Shown one piece after another: positions 27,619-37,887 of a DNA stretch of 64,000 bases (positions within the stretch are counted from its first letter, which is position 1; every line of letters begins with the position of its first letter). The notes beneath the pieces are model-generated. The model saw only the letters and a list, made by a program, of their open reading frames with translations, ran no database searches and was not told the DNA's origin. The stretch spans positions 186,001 to 250,000 of the forward strand of contig NZ_JACZFS010000009.1 of the NCBI RefSeq assembly GCF_014904795.1, given 5' to 3'. The position numbers and the translations under genes were made by a program. Source of the DNA: Nisaea nitritireducens (lineage in GTDB: Bacteria; Pseudomonadota; Alphaproteobacteria; Thalassobaculales; Thalassobaculaceae).

Positions 27619-29940
27619 GTGTTTGCGGAGTTTGATGTGTCGGCACGACTGACGCTTGCCCGTTTCTTTGTGGCCGTAGCCGTCCTCACGGTCGGAATTT
27701 TTGGGGCTCCGTATCTGCCGGGCGGTATTTCGCCGGCGGCGGCGCAGACCATGCAGGTCGATGAGATCGAGGTTGTCGGCACCCAGCGTGTGGACCCGGA
27801 AACGGTCCGCTCCTACATGACCGTCAAGGTCGGTGAAACTGTCGATGCTTCCGCATTGGACCGTTCCCTGAAAGCGCTTTTCGGAACCGGCCTTTTCGCG
27901 GATGTCAGTCTCCGGCCGGTTGGTGGACGAATCACTGTGACCGTTGTCGAAAATCCGGTGATCAACCGGATTGCCTTTGAGGGCAACAAGCGAATCAAGG
28001 ACGAGGAGTTGGAGCGCGAGGTCGAGTTGCAGCCGCGCCGGGTGTTCACCCGCACCCGGGTGCAACAGGACGTTCAGCGTATTCTCGATGTCTATCGTTT
28101 GAGTGGCCGTTTCGCTGCCACAGTCGAGCCGAAAGTTATCCAGCTCGAGCAAAATCGCGTCGATCTGGTGTTTGAGATTGATGAGGGACCGCTGACCCGG
28201 ATCCGCTCGATCTCCTTTATCGGCAACAAGGAATTCAGCGATTCCAACCTGCGCGATATCATTCTGACAAAGGAGTATGCCTTCTGGCGTATCCTGACGA
28301 CCACGGACACCTATGATCCTGACCGTCTCAGTTTTGATCGGGAACTGCTCCGTCGGCATTACCTGAGCAAAGGCTACGCGGATTTTAAAGTCGTCAATGC
28401 CGTTGCCGAACTGACGCCGGACCAGAAGGATTTCGTTGTCACCTTCACGATGGAAGAAGGCAATCAATACACATTTGGCGAAATGGACTTCGACATCCGC
28501 CTGAAGAATGTCGATGAAGAGGTGCTTCGTCCCCTTGTCGAGCTGGTTCCCGGCGAGATTTACAACGCCGATGAAGTCGATGATGCCGTCGATAAAATCG
28601 TCGATTATCTCGGAACTCTCGGTTTCGCCTTTGTCGATATACGCCCGCAACCGCATCAGGATGTCGAGGGCAAGACCGTCGGCATCACCTTCTTCGTTGG
28701 TGAAGGCCCGAAGGTCTTCGTCGAGCGTATCGATATCGAAGGCAATGTGCGGACTCTAGATCGGGTTATCCGGAGGGAATTTCAGCTCGCCGAGGGCGAT
28801 GCCTTCAACACATCGAAGATGCGGCGTTCCAACCGAAGAATTCGTAATCTCGGCTTCTTCAAGTCCGTGGACGTCAAGAACCGTGAAGGCTCGCAGCCGG
28901 ATCGGACCGTCATTACCGCTACTGTCGAGGAACAGTCGACCGGAGAAATCTCCTTCGGTATTGGCTTCTCGACTGTGGATAGTCTGATCGGCGATATCGG
29001 GATACGGGAGCGCAACCTGCTCGGCCGGGGGCAGGACCTCCGCCTTAAATTCTCGGGATCGGTCACCCGCCAGCAATTCGACATAGGCTTCACTGAGCCG
29101 TACTTCCTGGATCGGGATGTGGCTGCGGGCTTCGATTTGTTCCGGATTGTCCGGGATGAAACGGACGAGAGCTCCTTCAAGGAAGAGAGCAGCGGTATCC
29201 GCCTACGCGCTGGTTATGATCTCGGTGAAGATCTGCGCCACTCGGTGAACTATCTGTTGAAGACAACTGAGATCCGGGATGTCGAAGACGACGCTTCCCG
29301 TTTTGTTCGGGACCAGGAAGGTTCCCAAACGGTCTCCCAGATCGGCCATACCCTGTCCCTTGATATGCGGAATAGCAGGTCCGATCCGACGGAAGGGTAT
29401 TTCGCCAGCCTTTCAAACGATCTTGCTGGGCTCGGCGGCACGGTGACCCATTTCCGAACCACTCTCCGCGGCTCCTATTATCTGCCTTTGGTCGATGATT
29501 TTGTCCTCGGCCTGATCGGTGAAGGCGGACATATCGTGGGGCTGAACGACGATGTCGGCATTGCGGAGAGGTTCTTTGTCGGCGGTAACAATTTCCGCGG
29601 CTTTGCGCGCAATGGCATCGGCCCGCGTGACAGCATCAGCAATGACGCACTGGGCGGAAACACATACTATGTCGGCACAGCCGAAGTAGGCTTCCCGCTT
29701 GGCTTACCCGGCGATCTTGGGATCAAAGGATTTGTTTTCAGCGATGTCGGGTCTCTCTACGGGATCGATGAGAGCGGGTCGGAAATTATCGACAATACAA
29801 GCTTACGTGCGTCCGTGGGTACGGGGCTGTCCTGGGCTACGGCGTTTGGTTTGATACGCATTGACGTGGCACAAGCAATTTTGAAGGACGATGCTGATGA
29901 TACTGAAATCTTTAGGTTCAGTTTCGGAACGCGCTTCTAG
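27619..29940 (+). CDS. bamA: Outer membrane protein assembly factor BamA
   Basis: Omp85-family insertase for outer-membrane beta-barrels. 773 residues from a GTG start (a second GTG lies six codons later). An N-terminal signal region ends near SPAAAQ; five POTRA domains span about residues 45-440, beginning VDEIEVVGTQRVDPETV; a 16-strand barrel follows with the lid-lock type segment and ends in FRFSFGTRF, with the terminal Phe needed for barrel recognition. The end of the gene overlaps the start of ompH. Confidence 0.97.
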   Translation: MFAEFDVSARLTLARFFVAVAVLTVGIFGAPYLPGGISPAAAQTMQVDEIEVVGTQRVDPETVRSYMTVKVGETVDASALDRSLKALFGTGLFADVSLRPVGGRITVTVVENPVINRIAFEGNKRIKDEELEREVELQPRRVFTRTRVQQDVQRILDVYRLSGRFAATVEPKVIQLEQNRVDLVFEIDEGPLTRIRSISFIGNKEFSDSNLRDIILTKEYAFWRILTTTDTYDPDRLSFDRELLRRHYLSKGYADFKVVNAVAELTPDQKDFVVTFTMEEGNQYTFGEMDFDIRLKNVDEEVLRPLVELVPGEIYNADEVDDAVDKIVDYLGTLGFAFVDIRPQPHQDVEGKTVGITFFVGEGPKVFVERIDIEGNVRTLDRVIRREFQLAEGDAFNTSKMRRSNRRIRNLGFFKSVDVKNREGSQPDRTVITATVEEQSTGEISFGIGFSTVDSLIGDIGIRERNLLGRGQDLRLKFSGSVTRQQFDIGFTEPYFLDRDVAAGFDLFRIVRDETDESSFKEESSGIRLRAGYDLGEDLRHSVNYLLKTTEIRDVEDDASRFVRDQEGSQTVSQIGHTLSLDMRNSRSDPTEGYFASLSNDLAGLGGTVTHFRTTLRGSYYLPLVDDFVLGLIGEGGHIVGLNDDVGIAERFFVGGNNFRGFARNGIGPRDSISNDALGGNTYYVGTAEVGFPLGLPGDLGIKGFVFSDVGSLYGIDESGSEIIDNTSLRASVGTGLSWATAFGLIRIDVAQAILKDDADDTEIFRFSFGTRF

Positions 29941-30499
29941 AGCACTCGCGGGGTTTGTTCTCGCGGTTTCACTGACGACTGTAGTCGCTGTCTCACCGGC
30001 GGGCGCGCTCGAGAAGATCGAGCCTGTCAGTGTCGCAGTGGTCGACGTGCAGCTCATCATGCGCCAGTCCGATGCGGCAAAGAATATCCGCGGGCAGGTC
30101 GAGACGCGCCGGAAGACCTATGAGAAGGACTTTCAGCAACGTGAAGCCGCTGTGCGTGAAGCGGAAAAGGCTCTGGCACAGCAACAGGCTATTCTTGCCA
30201 ATGAAGTCTTCCAGGCGCGTGTCCGGGAGCATCAGCAGAATATTGCCAGCTTGCAGCGTGACGGACAGGGGATGAAACGTCAGTTGGACCAGGCCTATGC
30301 GCGCGCCAACGGCAAGGTTCGTCAGACAATGATCGAGATCGTTGCTGAAGTCGCAGGAGAGATCGGTGTCGGACTGGTCCTGTTCAAGAACCAGATTTTC
30401 CTCGGCGATCGCAAGATCGACATCACCGATGAGATCATGAAGCGACTGAACACGAAGCTGCCGAAGGTCGAGGTGACCTTCGCTGAAACGCAGAACTAA
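29897..30499 (+). CDS. skp: OmpH/Skp-family periplasmic chaperone
   Basis: Periplasmic chaperone for unfolded outer-membrane proteins, 200 residues. A signal peptide runs to about residue 39 (AGALEK). The mature part starts VSVAVVDVQLIMRQSDAAKN and contains a long helical, Gln- and Glu-rich coiled arm at about residues 68-145. The start lies inside the end of bamA (44-base overlap); the second of two ATGs was chosen because GAAGGA sits eight bases ahead of it. Confidence 0.9.
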   Translation: MILKSLGSVSERASRALAGFVLAVSLTTVVAVSPAGALEKIEPVSVAVVDVQLIMRQSDAAKNIRGQVETRRKTYEKDFQQREAAVREAEKALAQQQAILANEVFQARVREHQQNIASLQRDGQGMKRQLDQAYARANGKVRQTMIEIVAEVAGEIGVGLVLFKNQIFLGDRKIDITDEIMKRLNTKLPKVEVTFAETQN

Positions 30500-30518
30500 A
30501 AACGATTGATGTCGCGCG

Positions 30519-31550
30519 ATGCCGGACAAGAGATTCTTCAGGAAATCAGGAACATATTCGGCAGCTGAGCTTGCCGAGCGTGTTGGCGGCGAGTTGCTTC
30601 ACTGCGCCGACCCGGAACTGGTTATCGAGGATATCGCTTCGGTGGAAGAAGCGACCGCCAGCGACATCTGTTTCGTTGAGAACCGGCGTTACGTGGGGGC
30701 TCTGACCTCATCTTCGGCGGCTGTTTGTATCCTGCCGCGCAATATTGCCGATCGGGCTCCTGACGGACTCGCCCTGATTATCAGCGACCGCCCGCGCCGG
30801 GCCTTCGCTAAAATCGCTTCTCTCTTCTATCCGGAAGAGCGTCCTGTTACAGGCGTTGCTCCAACAGCGGCAATCGATCCGGCCGCGACGATGGGAGAGG
30901 GTTGTTCCGTCGGGCCGGGAGCTGTGATTTCAGCCGGCGCCAAGCTCGGGGACGGCGTCACGGTCGAGGCCAATGCCATCGTCGGTGAGAATGTCGAGAT
31001 CGGAGCTGGGAGCGTGGTCGGAGAAAACGCGTCACTCTCCCATTGTCTGATCGGAGCGCGGGCCGTGATCTATCCAGGCGCCCGGATAGGGACCTGCGGT
31101 TTCGGGTTTGAAGTGGATGAAGCCGGCGTCATCAAGATGCCCCAGCTCGGTCGGGCAATCATCGAGGACGATGTCGAAATTGGTGCAAACAGTTGTGTCG
31201 ATCGCGGCAGCGGACCGGATACGGTCATTGGTCGCGGGACCATGATTGATAATCTGGTCCAGATCGGCCACAACGTTCAGGTTGGCAAAGGCTGTATCAT
31301 TTGCGGTCAGGTTGGTATTGCCGGCAGCGCGAAAATCGGGAACTACGTGGTTCTCGCTGGGCAGGTCGGCGTGGCCGGTCATATAGAACTCGGCGATGGT
31401 GTGCAGGTCGCAGCGCAGTCCGGTGTTTCGGGCACGACTGCGCCGGGCGAGAAGATCGGCGGATCGCCGGCCGTACCGATAAGAGAATTCCGCCGCCAGG
31501 TGGCAGTTATCAAGTCCTTGGGGCGACGCAACAAAGATCTGGAGAACTGA
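30519..31550 (+). CDS. lpxD: UDP-3-O-acylglucosamine N-acyltransferase
   Basis: LpxD adds the second acyl chain in lipid A synthesis. 343 residues: an N-terminal uridine-binding domain (about 1-100) and a left-handed beta-helix of hexapeptide repeats (about 105-310), then a C-terminal helix. The catalytic histidine is in [13 protein letters not shown]. The stop shares a base with the fabZ start. Confidence 0.96.
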   Translation: MPDKRFFRKSGTYSAAELAERVGGELLHCADPELVIEDIASVEEATASDICFVENRRYVGALTSSSAAVCILPRNIADRAPDGLALIISDRPRRAFAKIASLFYPEERPVTGVAPTAAIDPAATMGEGCSVGPGAVISAGAKLGDGVTVEANAIVGENVEIGAGSVVGENASLSHCLIGARAVIYPGARIGTCGFGFEVDEAGVIKMPQLGRAIIEDDVEIGANSCVDRGSGPDTVIGRGTMIDNLVQIGHNVQVGKGCIICGQVGIAGSAKIGNYVVLAGQVGVAGHIELGDGVQVAAQSGVSGTTAPGEKIGGSPAVPIREFRRQVAVIKSLGRRNKDLEN

Positions 31551-32026
31551 TGGGCGCCGCAGATATAGAAGTCGGAACGGCTGTCGAAACCGATATCGAC
31601 GTGAACCGGGTAATGGAACTCATCCCGCACCGGTATCCGTTCCTCATGGTGGACAAGATCGAAGAAATCGAGCTCGGCGTAAAAGCGGTCGGGGTCAAGA
31701 ATGTCTCGATCAACGAGAATTTCTTTCAGGGTCACTTCCCGAGCCGTCCGGTTTTTCCGGGTGTTCTGATCATTGAGTCAATGGCACAGACTGCAGGCTG
31801 CCTGGTGGTCGCCACTCTTGGCAAGGAAGCGGAAGGCAAGCTGGTTTACTTCATGACCATCGACGATGCCCGGTTCCGCAAGCCCGTGGTGCCTGGCGAC
31901 CAAATCAAGATTCATGTTGAGAAATCCAGGAACCGGGGACCGGTCTGGAAATTCACGGGGGCGGCAAAAGTCGATGATGTGCTGGTCGCCGAAGCGACGT
32001 TCTCCGCGATGATCGTGGACAGCTAG
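31550..32026 (+). CDS. fabZ: 3-hydroxyacyl-ACP dehydratase FabZ
   Basis: FabZ dehydrates 3-hydroxyacyl-ACP in fatty acid elongation and competes with LpxA for its substrate. 158 residues, hot-dog fold. The start of the core is [16 protein letters not shown] and the catalytic motif is [20 protein letters not shown], with active His and Glu. The ATG overlaps the lpxD stop; a longer open frame upstream is a shadow of lpxD. Confidence 0.97.
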   Translation: MGAADIEVGTAVETDIDVNRVMELIPHRYPFLMVDKIEEIELGVKAVGVKNVSINENFFQGHFPSRPVFPGVLIIESMAQTAGCLVVATLGKEAEGKLVYFMTIDDARFRKPVVPGDQIKIHVEKSRNRGPVWKFTGAAKVDDVLVAEATFSAMIVDS

Positions 32027-32029
32027 AGG

Positions 32030-32836
32030 ATGGCATCGCAGGAGCGCAGCATCCACCCGACCGCGATTGTTGATAAAGCCGCGGAAATAGGCGCCGGAGT
32101 CGAGATCGGCCCGTATTGCGTCATTGGCCCGAACGTTGTTCTCGGAGACGGATGCCGTCTGCACTCCCATGTGGTTCTTGATGGCCGGACCCGCATCGGA
32201 GCGGAGACAGAGATCTTTCCGTTCTCGTCCATCGGACAGATTCCCCAGGACTTGAAATATGGCGGGGAGCCGTCCGAACTGGTGATCGGTGCGCGGAACG
32301 TGATCCGCGAGCACGTCACCATGAATATCGGCACCGAAGGTGGCGGCATGATGACCAAGGTGGGTGACGGCTGCCTGTTCATGGCCGCGTCTCACGTAGC
32401 CCATGACTGCATCGTCGGTGACAATGTCATCCTGGCAAACAATGCGACCCTGGCCGGGCATGTGACAGTCGGCGAGTTCGCCATCCTCGGCGGGCTCAGT
32501 GCCGCGCGGCAATTTGTACGTATAGGCAAGCACGCCATGATCGGTGGTCTTACCGGTGTCGAGAACGACGTGATCCCGTTCGGAACCGTGATGGGGGACC
32601 GGGCGCGGCTGTCCGGTCTTAACCTGATCGGTTTGAAGCGCCGGGGATTTACTCAGGAGCAGATCGCCGAATTGCGCAAGGCCTACCGGCTGCTGTTCGC
32701 GGACGAAGGCACGTTCCAGGAACGTGTGGAGTCCGTTGCACGTGAATTCGGCGACCATGAAGCCGTGGCGGATATTATCGATTTCATCCGCGCTACGAGC
32801 AGCCGCGGTGCTATCTGCCAGCCGGGCAGGACCTGA
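32030..32836 (+). CDS. lpxA: UDP-N-acetylglucosamine acyltransferase
   Basis: LpxA catalyses the first step of lipid A synthesis, 3-O-acylation of UDP-GlcNAc. 268 residues with hexapeptide beta-helix repeats from IHPTAIVDKAAEIG on, the catalytic histidine in AASHVAHDCIVGDN, and the C-terminal helical domain (GLKRRGFTQEQIAELRKAYR). It begins three bases after fabZ. Confidence 0.97.
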   Translation: MASQERSIHPTAIVDKAAEIGAGVEIGPYCVIGPNVVLGDGCRLHSHVVLDGRTRIGAETEIFPFSSIGQIPQDLKYGGEPSELVIGARNVIREHVTMNIGTEGGGMMTKVGDGCLFMAASHVAHDCIVGDNVILANNATLAGHVTVGEFAILGGLSAARQFVRIGKHAMIGGLTGVENDVIPFGTVMGDRARLSGLNLIGLKRRGFTQEQIAELRKAYRLLFADEGTFQERVESVAREFGDHEAVADIIDFIRATSSRGAICQPGRT

Positions 32837-32844
32837 GGCCCGTT

Positions 32845-33678
32845 ATGCCGAAGCTCGGAATTCTTGCCGGCGGCGGGGTGCTGCCCCGCCGTATTGCTGA
32901 GCGTCGGCTGAGTGACGGTGACGGTGTTTTTGTGATCGCTTTCGAGGGTCAGACGGATCAGGAAACCGTTGAGGGGCTGGATCATGCATGGGTTCGACTC
33001 GGCGCCACCAGCGGCACACTGAAGCACCTGAAAGACGCCTCGGTCGAAGAAGTGGTGATGGCCGGGCCGATGCGCAGGCCCGCCTTTTCGGACATGTCCC
33101 TGGATCTGCGGTCGGCAAAGATGTTGGCCAAGGCCGGGCGCAAAGCATTCGGCGACGATGGTCTGCTTTCCATCATTATCGAGGAACTTGAAGGCGACGG
33201 GTTCCGGGTGGTTGGGATCGACGATGTGCTCGGCGGTTATCTGATGCCGGCTGGGGCGATTACGGAGTGTGCGCCTGACGAGGCCGCAGAGTTCGATATT
33301 GCGCGCGGCAAGGCCGTCCTGGAAGCGCTGAGTCCGGCTGATGTCGGGCAGGCCGTCGTGGTTCAGGAAGGTCTGGTGCTTGCCGTGGAAGCGGTCGAGG
33401 GAACCGATGCGATGATTGCCCGGACAGCGGATCTGAAGCGCGACAGTGCCGAGGGACCAATCCTGGTGAAGATGCGGAAGCGTGGACAGGAGCGCCGGGC
33501 GGATCTGCCGACGATAGGGCCCGATACGGTGCGTGGAGCTGCTGCAGCCGGTTTCCGCGGCATAGCGGTTGAGGCGGGGGCGACAATCCTCGTCGACCGG
33601 GAGGATGCGGTGAAAGTCGCGAATGAAGCGGGACTTTTCCTTGCCGGTATCGAGGGTCTTCAGGAGCAGCAATCGTGA
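32845..33678 (+). CDS. lpxI: UDP-2,3-diacylglucosamine diphosphatase LpxI
   Basis: LpxI hydrolyses UDP-2,3-diacylglucosamine to lipid X in bacteria that lack LpxH, typical of alphaproteobacteria. 277 residues, starting PKLGILAGGGVLPRRIAER, with the conserved second half GQAVVVQEGLVLAVEAVEGTD and KMRKRGQERRADLPTIG. Position between lpxA and lpxB agrees. Confidence 0.93.
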   Translation: MPKLGILAGGGVLPRRIAERRLSDGDGVFVIAFEGQTDQETVEGLDHAWVRLGATSGTLKHLKDASVEEVVMAGPMRRPAFSDMSLDLRSAKMLAKAGRKAFGDDGLLSIIIEELEGDGFRVVGIDDVLGGYLMPAGAITECAPDEAAEFDIARGKAVLEALSPADVGQAVVVQEGLVLAVEAVEGTDAMIARTADLKRDSAEGPILVKMRKRGQERRADLPTIGPDTVRGAAAAGFRGIAVEAGATILVDREDAVKVANEAGLFLAGIEGLQEQQS

Positions 33679-34880
33679 CAGAGACCGCCGCCGCAGAGCG
33701 CACGCCGCTGGTCTATATCATTGCCGGAGAAGCATCCGGAGATGTCCTTGCGGCCGGCCTGATGCAGTCGCTCAAGAAGATGACAGGCGGGAAGGTGCGC
33801 TTCGCTGGCGTGGGCGGCGACCGGATGGCGGCCGAAGGCCTGACCAGCCTCTTTCCTATATCGGAATTGGCTGTGCTGGGAGTGTTCGAAGTCCTTCCGC
33901 ACGCCCCGAAGTTGCTGCGGCGCATCGGTCAGACCGTCGACAATATCCTCGAGCTGCAGCCGGATGTCCTGCTGACGGTTGATTCCAAGGGTTTCAACCT
34001 GCGTGTACAGAAGCGTCTCTTCAAGCGTCGTGCGGCCGGTCAGAATGTCCCGTTTCCATTGCTGCATATGGTGGCGCCGACCGTCTGGGCCTGGCGGCCC
34101 GGTCGCGCTAAGAAGATCTCGAAATTCCTGGACGAGCTTCTTGTCCTGTTCCCGTTCGAGCCCCCGTATTTCGAAGAGCATGGGCTCAAGACGACGTTCG
34201 TCGGACACCCCGCATCGGTTCAACCGGTTGGTGACGGCGCACGCCTGCGCGCACGAACCAGGATACCGCCGAAGGCGCCGGTTCTGGGCGTGTTTCCGGG
34301 GAGCCGTCGCGGCGAAGTGCGCCGGTTGCTCCCGGGTTTCGGCGAAACTGTGCGAAGGCTTGCACCGCGTTATAAGGATTTGAAGGTCCTGATACCGACT
34401 GTTTCCGGTGTTGCCGACATGATCCGTGACGGGGTTGCGGATTGGCCGGTGCAGCCGGTCATCCTTGAAGATGCCGACGACAAATATGATGCGTTTGCTG
34501 CCATGAATGCGGCGCTGGCGGCCTCTGGTACGGTGACGCTCGAGCTGGCTCTTGCAGGCGTGCCGACTGTTGTTGGTTACAAAGTTAATCCACTCTCCGT
34601 GCCGATCGGGCGAATGCTTGTGAATATGGAGGCCGTGGTCTTGACGAACTGGATCTTGAAGCGGCAGGTCCAGCCCTTTTTCATGCAGCACAATTGCACA
34701 CCTGATGCTCTGACAGTGGCGGTCGCCCGGATGTTCGACGATACCCGAGCCCGCGCCGACTGCTCCCGGGCTGCTGATGAATTACGCGCAGTTCTCGGGA
34801 CCGGCGAGATTGCACCTTCGGACAGGGCGGCTCTGGCTGTCGCCGAAGCGGCGGGCATCGCGGTTCCCGAACTTCCTTAA
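33675..34880 (+). CDS. lpxB: Lipid A disaccharide synthase
   Basis: LpxB joins lipid X and UDP-diacylglucosamine into the lipid A disaccharide. 401 residues, GT-B glycosyltransferase fold. It has IIAGEASGDVLAAGLMQSL near the N-terminus, the MVAPTVWAWRPGRAKKI segment, FPGSRRGEVRRLLP and ASGTVTLELALAGVPTVVGYK. It overlaps lpxI by four bases and closes the lipid A run. Confidence 0.96.
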   Translation: MTETAAAERTPLVYIIAGEASGDVLAAGLMQSLKKMTGGKVRFAGVGGDRMAAEGLTSLFPISELAVLGVFEVLPHAPKLLRRIGQTVDNILELQPDVLLTVDSKGFNLRVQKRLFKRRAAGQNVPFPLLHMVAPTVWAWRPGRAKKISKFLDELLVLFPFEPPYFEEHGLKTTFVGHPASVQPVGDGARLRARTRIPPKAPVLGVFPGSRRGEVRRLLPGFGETVRRLAPRYKDLKVLIPTVSGVADMIRDGVADWPVQPVILEDADDKYDAFAAMNAALAASGTVTLELALAGVPTVVGYKVNPLSVPIGRMLVNMEAVVLTNWILKRQVQPFFMQHNCTPDALTVAVARMFDDTRARADCSRAADELRAVLGTGEIAPSDRAALAVAEAAGIAVPELP

Positions 34881-34966
34881 TCAGGCCCGGCTTTCCTTAA
34901 CCGCGGGAAGAAAAGCGACGCTTTCGCGGCCCTCTGATCATTAGTTCCCTGACTGTAAAATGAAAA

Positions 34967-34988
34967 CGGCGGCGCTTTCGCGCCGCCG
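34967..34988 (-). terminator. Intrinsic terminator of gltA
   Basis: CGGCGGCGC pairs perfectly with GCGCCGCCG over a four-base loop; on the minus strand the stem is followed by TTTTC. It lies about 27 bases after the gltA stop. lpxB converges from the other side and may share the stem, though without a T-run. Confidence 0.8.
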
Positions 34989-35014
34989 CTTCAGATCCGG
35001 GTAACCGGAATGTT

Positions 35015-36316
35015 TTAGCGTTTGTCGAGAGTGACAAACGGACGCTCGGTCGGGCCAGTGTAAAGCTGGCGCGGGCGGCCGATTTTTGCCTGCGGATCCT
35101 CGATGCTTTCCTTCCACTGCGCGACCCAGCCCGTGGTCCGGGCGACGGCGAAGAGGACGGTGAACATGGAGGTCGGGAAGCCCATCGCCTTCAGCACGAT
35201 GCCGGAATAGAAGTCGACATTCGGGAAAAGCTTGCGATCGACGAAATAGGGATCTTCCAGCGCGATCTTCTCGAGTTCCATCGCCAGTTCAAGCAGCGGA
35301 TCGTCGACGCCGAGGATTTCAAGCACCTCGTGGCAGCTCTCCTGCATGACCTTCGCACGCGGATCGTAGTTCTTGTAGACCCGGTGACCGAAGCCCATCA
35401 GGCGGAACGGATCGTCCTTGTCCTTCGCCTTCTTGATGTACTCGTTGATGTTATCCTTGTGACCGATCTCGTTGAGCATCGTCAGCACGGCTTCGTTCGC
35501 GCCACCATGTGCCGGGCCCCAGAGCGAGGCGATACCGGCCGCGATGCAGGCGAACGGGTTGGCACCGGAAGAGCCGGCGAGGCGGACGGTCGAGGTGGAT
35601 GCGTTCTGCTCATGATCGGCATGCAGGATGAACAGGCGGTCCATGGCTTTTGCCAGAACCGGGTCCATTTTGTATTCCTCGGCCGGAACCGAAAACATCA
35701 TGTGCAGGAAGTTTTCGGAGTAGCTGAGATCGTTCTTCGGATAATTGAACGGCTGGCCAATGGAGTACTTGTAGGCCATGGCGGCCAGGGTCGGCATCTT
35801 CGCGATCAGACGGAAGGACGCCACCATGCGGGCGTGCTCGTCATTAATGTCCGTGGAGTCGTGATAGAAAGCGGACAGCGCGCCGACGACACCGCACAGA
35901 ATAGCCATAGGGTGGGCGTCACGGCGGAAGCCGCGATAGAAGTTGCTGAGCTGCTCGTGGACCATGGTGTGATAGGTCACGTCATGATCGAACTTGGCTT
36001 TCTGCGCTTTGTTCGGCAAATCGCCGTTCAGCAGCAGGTGCGCAACCTCGAGGAAGTTGCAATTGGCGGCCAGATCCTCGATCCGGTAACCGCGGTGCAG
36101 CAGAATGCCCTTATCGCCGTCGATATAGGTCAGGCCGGACTCGCAGGAACCCGTCGAGGTGAAGCCGGGATCATAGGTGAAATGATCCGTCTGGGCGTAG
36201 AATTTACGGACATCGACCACGTTCGGGCCGACCGATGCGTGCAGGACTGGAAGGTCGTAGCTCTTGCCGGTCTGATTATCGGTGAGTGTAAAGCTGCCGG
36301 TGTTTGATTTAGTCAT
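35015..36316 (-). CDS. gltA: Citrate synthase
   Basis: GltA condenses oxaloacetate and acetyl-CoA at the entry of the TCA cycle. 433 residues, the large gram-negative (type II, NADH-sensitive hexamer) length. Visible: [34 protein letters not shown] with an active His, [12 protein letters not shown] with the second active His, [13 protein letters not shown] and the catalytic Asp region later ([11 protein letters not shown]). AGGGAAG precedes the ATG. Confidence 0.98.
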   Translation of the reverse strand: MTKSNTGSFTLTDNQTGKSYDLPVLHASVGPNVVDVRKFYAQTDHFTYDPGFTSTGSCESGLTYIDGDKGILLHRGYRIEDLAANCNFLEVAHLLLNGDLPNKAQKAKFDHDVTYHTMVHEQLSNFYRGFRRDAHPMAILCGVVGALSAFYHDSTDINDEHARMVASFRLIAKMPTLAAMAYKYSIGQPFNYPKNDLSYSENFLHMMFSVPAEEYKMDPVLAKAMDRLFILHADHEQNASTSTVRLAGSSGANPFACIAAGIASLWGPAHGGANEAVLTMLNEIGHKDNINEYIKKAKDKDDPFRLMGFGHRVYKNYDPRAKVMQESCHEVLEILGVDDPLLELAMELEKIALEDPYFVDRKLFPNVDFYSGIVLKAMGFPTSMFTVLFAVARTTGWVAQWKESIEDPQAKIGRPRQLYTGPTERPFVTLDKR

Positions 36317-36412
36317 CCTGAGCTTCCCTTAGTTCTTGTTGGGCGGCTGCCCCGTATTCCCCAGGGGCAAGTTTGGGGCAACGTGCCGCTTAATCGCGGC
36401 GGATATTAGTCT

Positions 36413-37807
36413 CTATTGTGCAGTGCCGCAAACTGCCTTGAGACGGGCCAAGGTTTCTGCGCGTTCCAGAACGGCGGCAACCTCGAAGATACCCGGAGAA
36501 ACGGTTGATCCCGTCAGCGCTGCACGCAGCGGCTGGGCGAGCTTCCCGAGTTTGACATCGGCTTTTTCAGCGACTGCGCGGACTGCTTGCTCGACGGATT
36601 CCTCGCTCCAGTCCGTCATCGCCTCAAGCTGCGCGGTGAGGGCGGCGAGTTGGCTAAGCGCCTCTTCTGTAAGTAGGTTTTGGGCCTTCTCCGTGAAATT
36701 CAAAGGCACGGACGCGGCATAAAATGCTGCATTCTCAGTCAGCTCAACCATAGTTTTGGCCCGCTGTTTCAGGCCGTCCATGCCTTTCAGAATCCGGCTG
36801 CGACCTACCTCGTCAACGTCACCGAGGCCGGCGATCACAAGATTGGCCAGCCTTTCATCGTCGGCTTCGCGGATATAATGGCCATTCAGATTTTCCAGTT
36901 TGGCAAGATCAAAACGGGACGGAGAACGGCCGACCGCATCCAGTGTGAACCATTCGATTGCTTGCGCGGAGGAAATGATCTCGTCATCGCCATGGCCCCA
37001 ACCGAGGCGGAGCAGATAGTTGTTCAACGCTTCCGGCAGGTATCCCATATCCCTGTAGGCATCGACGCCAAGGGCTCCATGACGTTTTGAAAGCTTGCCG
37101 CCATCGGCACCGTGAATCAGCGGGATATGGCCGAATTCAGGCACGTCCCAGTCCATCGCGCGGTAAAGCGCGGCCTGGCGGAACGCGTTGTTCAGGTGAT
37201 CGTCGCCTCGCAGCACGTGGGTGATTCCCATATCGTGATCGTCGACGACGACTGAAAGCATATAGGTCGGGGTGCCGTCGCCGCGCAGCAGCACGAAATC
37301 GTCAAGTTGCTGGTTCTGAACTGTGACTTCGCCCTGGATATGGTCGGCCAGCGTGGTTTCGCCCTCGAGCGGCGCCTTCAGGCGTACGACCGGATCGACG
37401 CCCTTGGGGGCTTCAGACGGATCGCGGTCGCGCCACATGCCGTTATACCGCATCGGTTTGCCGGCAGCCTTGGCTTCCTCGCGCATGGTCTGGAGTTCTT
37501 CCGGCGTGCAGTAGCAGTAATAGGCACGCCCCTTCGCGACCAATTCCTTGGCCACGTCTGCATGGCGCTCCAGCTGGGCCGACTGATAGACCGGCTCTTC
37601 ATCGCCGAGCAGCCCCAGCCACGCGAGACCATCAAAAATGGCCTGCACCGCTTCCGGGGTGGAGCGCGCCTTGTCGGTATCCTCGATCCGGACCAGATAT
37701 TTTCCGCCCATGTGCCGCGCATAGAGCCAGTTATAGAGCGCGGTCCTTGCGCCGCCGATATGCAGGAAACCGGTTGGCGACGGGGCAAAACGCGTGACGA
37801 CGGACAT
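36413..37807 (-). CDS. gltX: Glutamyl-tRNA synthetase
   Basis: Class I aminoacyl-tRNA synthetase, 464 residues. The HIGH signature is [21 protein letters not shown], directly after the start; the KMSKS-type loop is [17 protein letters not shown]. The start is the ATG preceding SVVTRFAP; an upstream in-frame extension of 71 codons is not conserved-looking and is rejected. The gene is divergent from comEC with about 80 bases between. Confidence 0.96.
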   Translation of the reverse strand: MSVVTRFAPSPTGFLHIGGARTALYNWLYARHMGGKYLVRIEDTDKARSTPEAVQAIFDGLAWLGLLGDEEPVYQSAQLERHADVAKELVAKGRAYYCYCTPEELQTMREEAKAAGKPMRYNGMWRDRDPSEAPKGVDPVVRLKAPLEGETTLADHIQGEVTVQNQQLDDFVLLRGDGTPTYMLSVVVDDHDMGITHVLRGDDHLNNAFRQAALYRAMDWDVPEFGHIPLIHGADGGKLSKRHGALGVDAYRDMGYLPEALNNYLLRLGWGHGDDEIISSAQAIEWFTLDAVGRSPSRFDLAKLENLNGHYIREADDERLANLVIAGLGDVDEVGRSRILKGMDGLKQRAKTMVELTENAAFYAASVPLNFTEKAQNLLTEEALSQLAALTAQLEAMTDWSEESVEQAVRAVAEKADVKLGKLAQPLRAALTGSTVSPGIFEVAAVLERAETLARLKAVCGTAQ

Positions 37808-37887
37808 GGAGCTGTTTCTCGTGATTTGTTGGGCAAACGCTGCATCGCGGGTCATCTCAGCCTGCGAGCGCGGGGCTGTGTAGCACA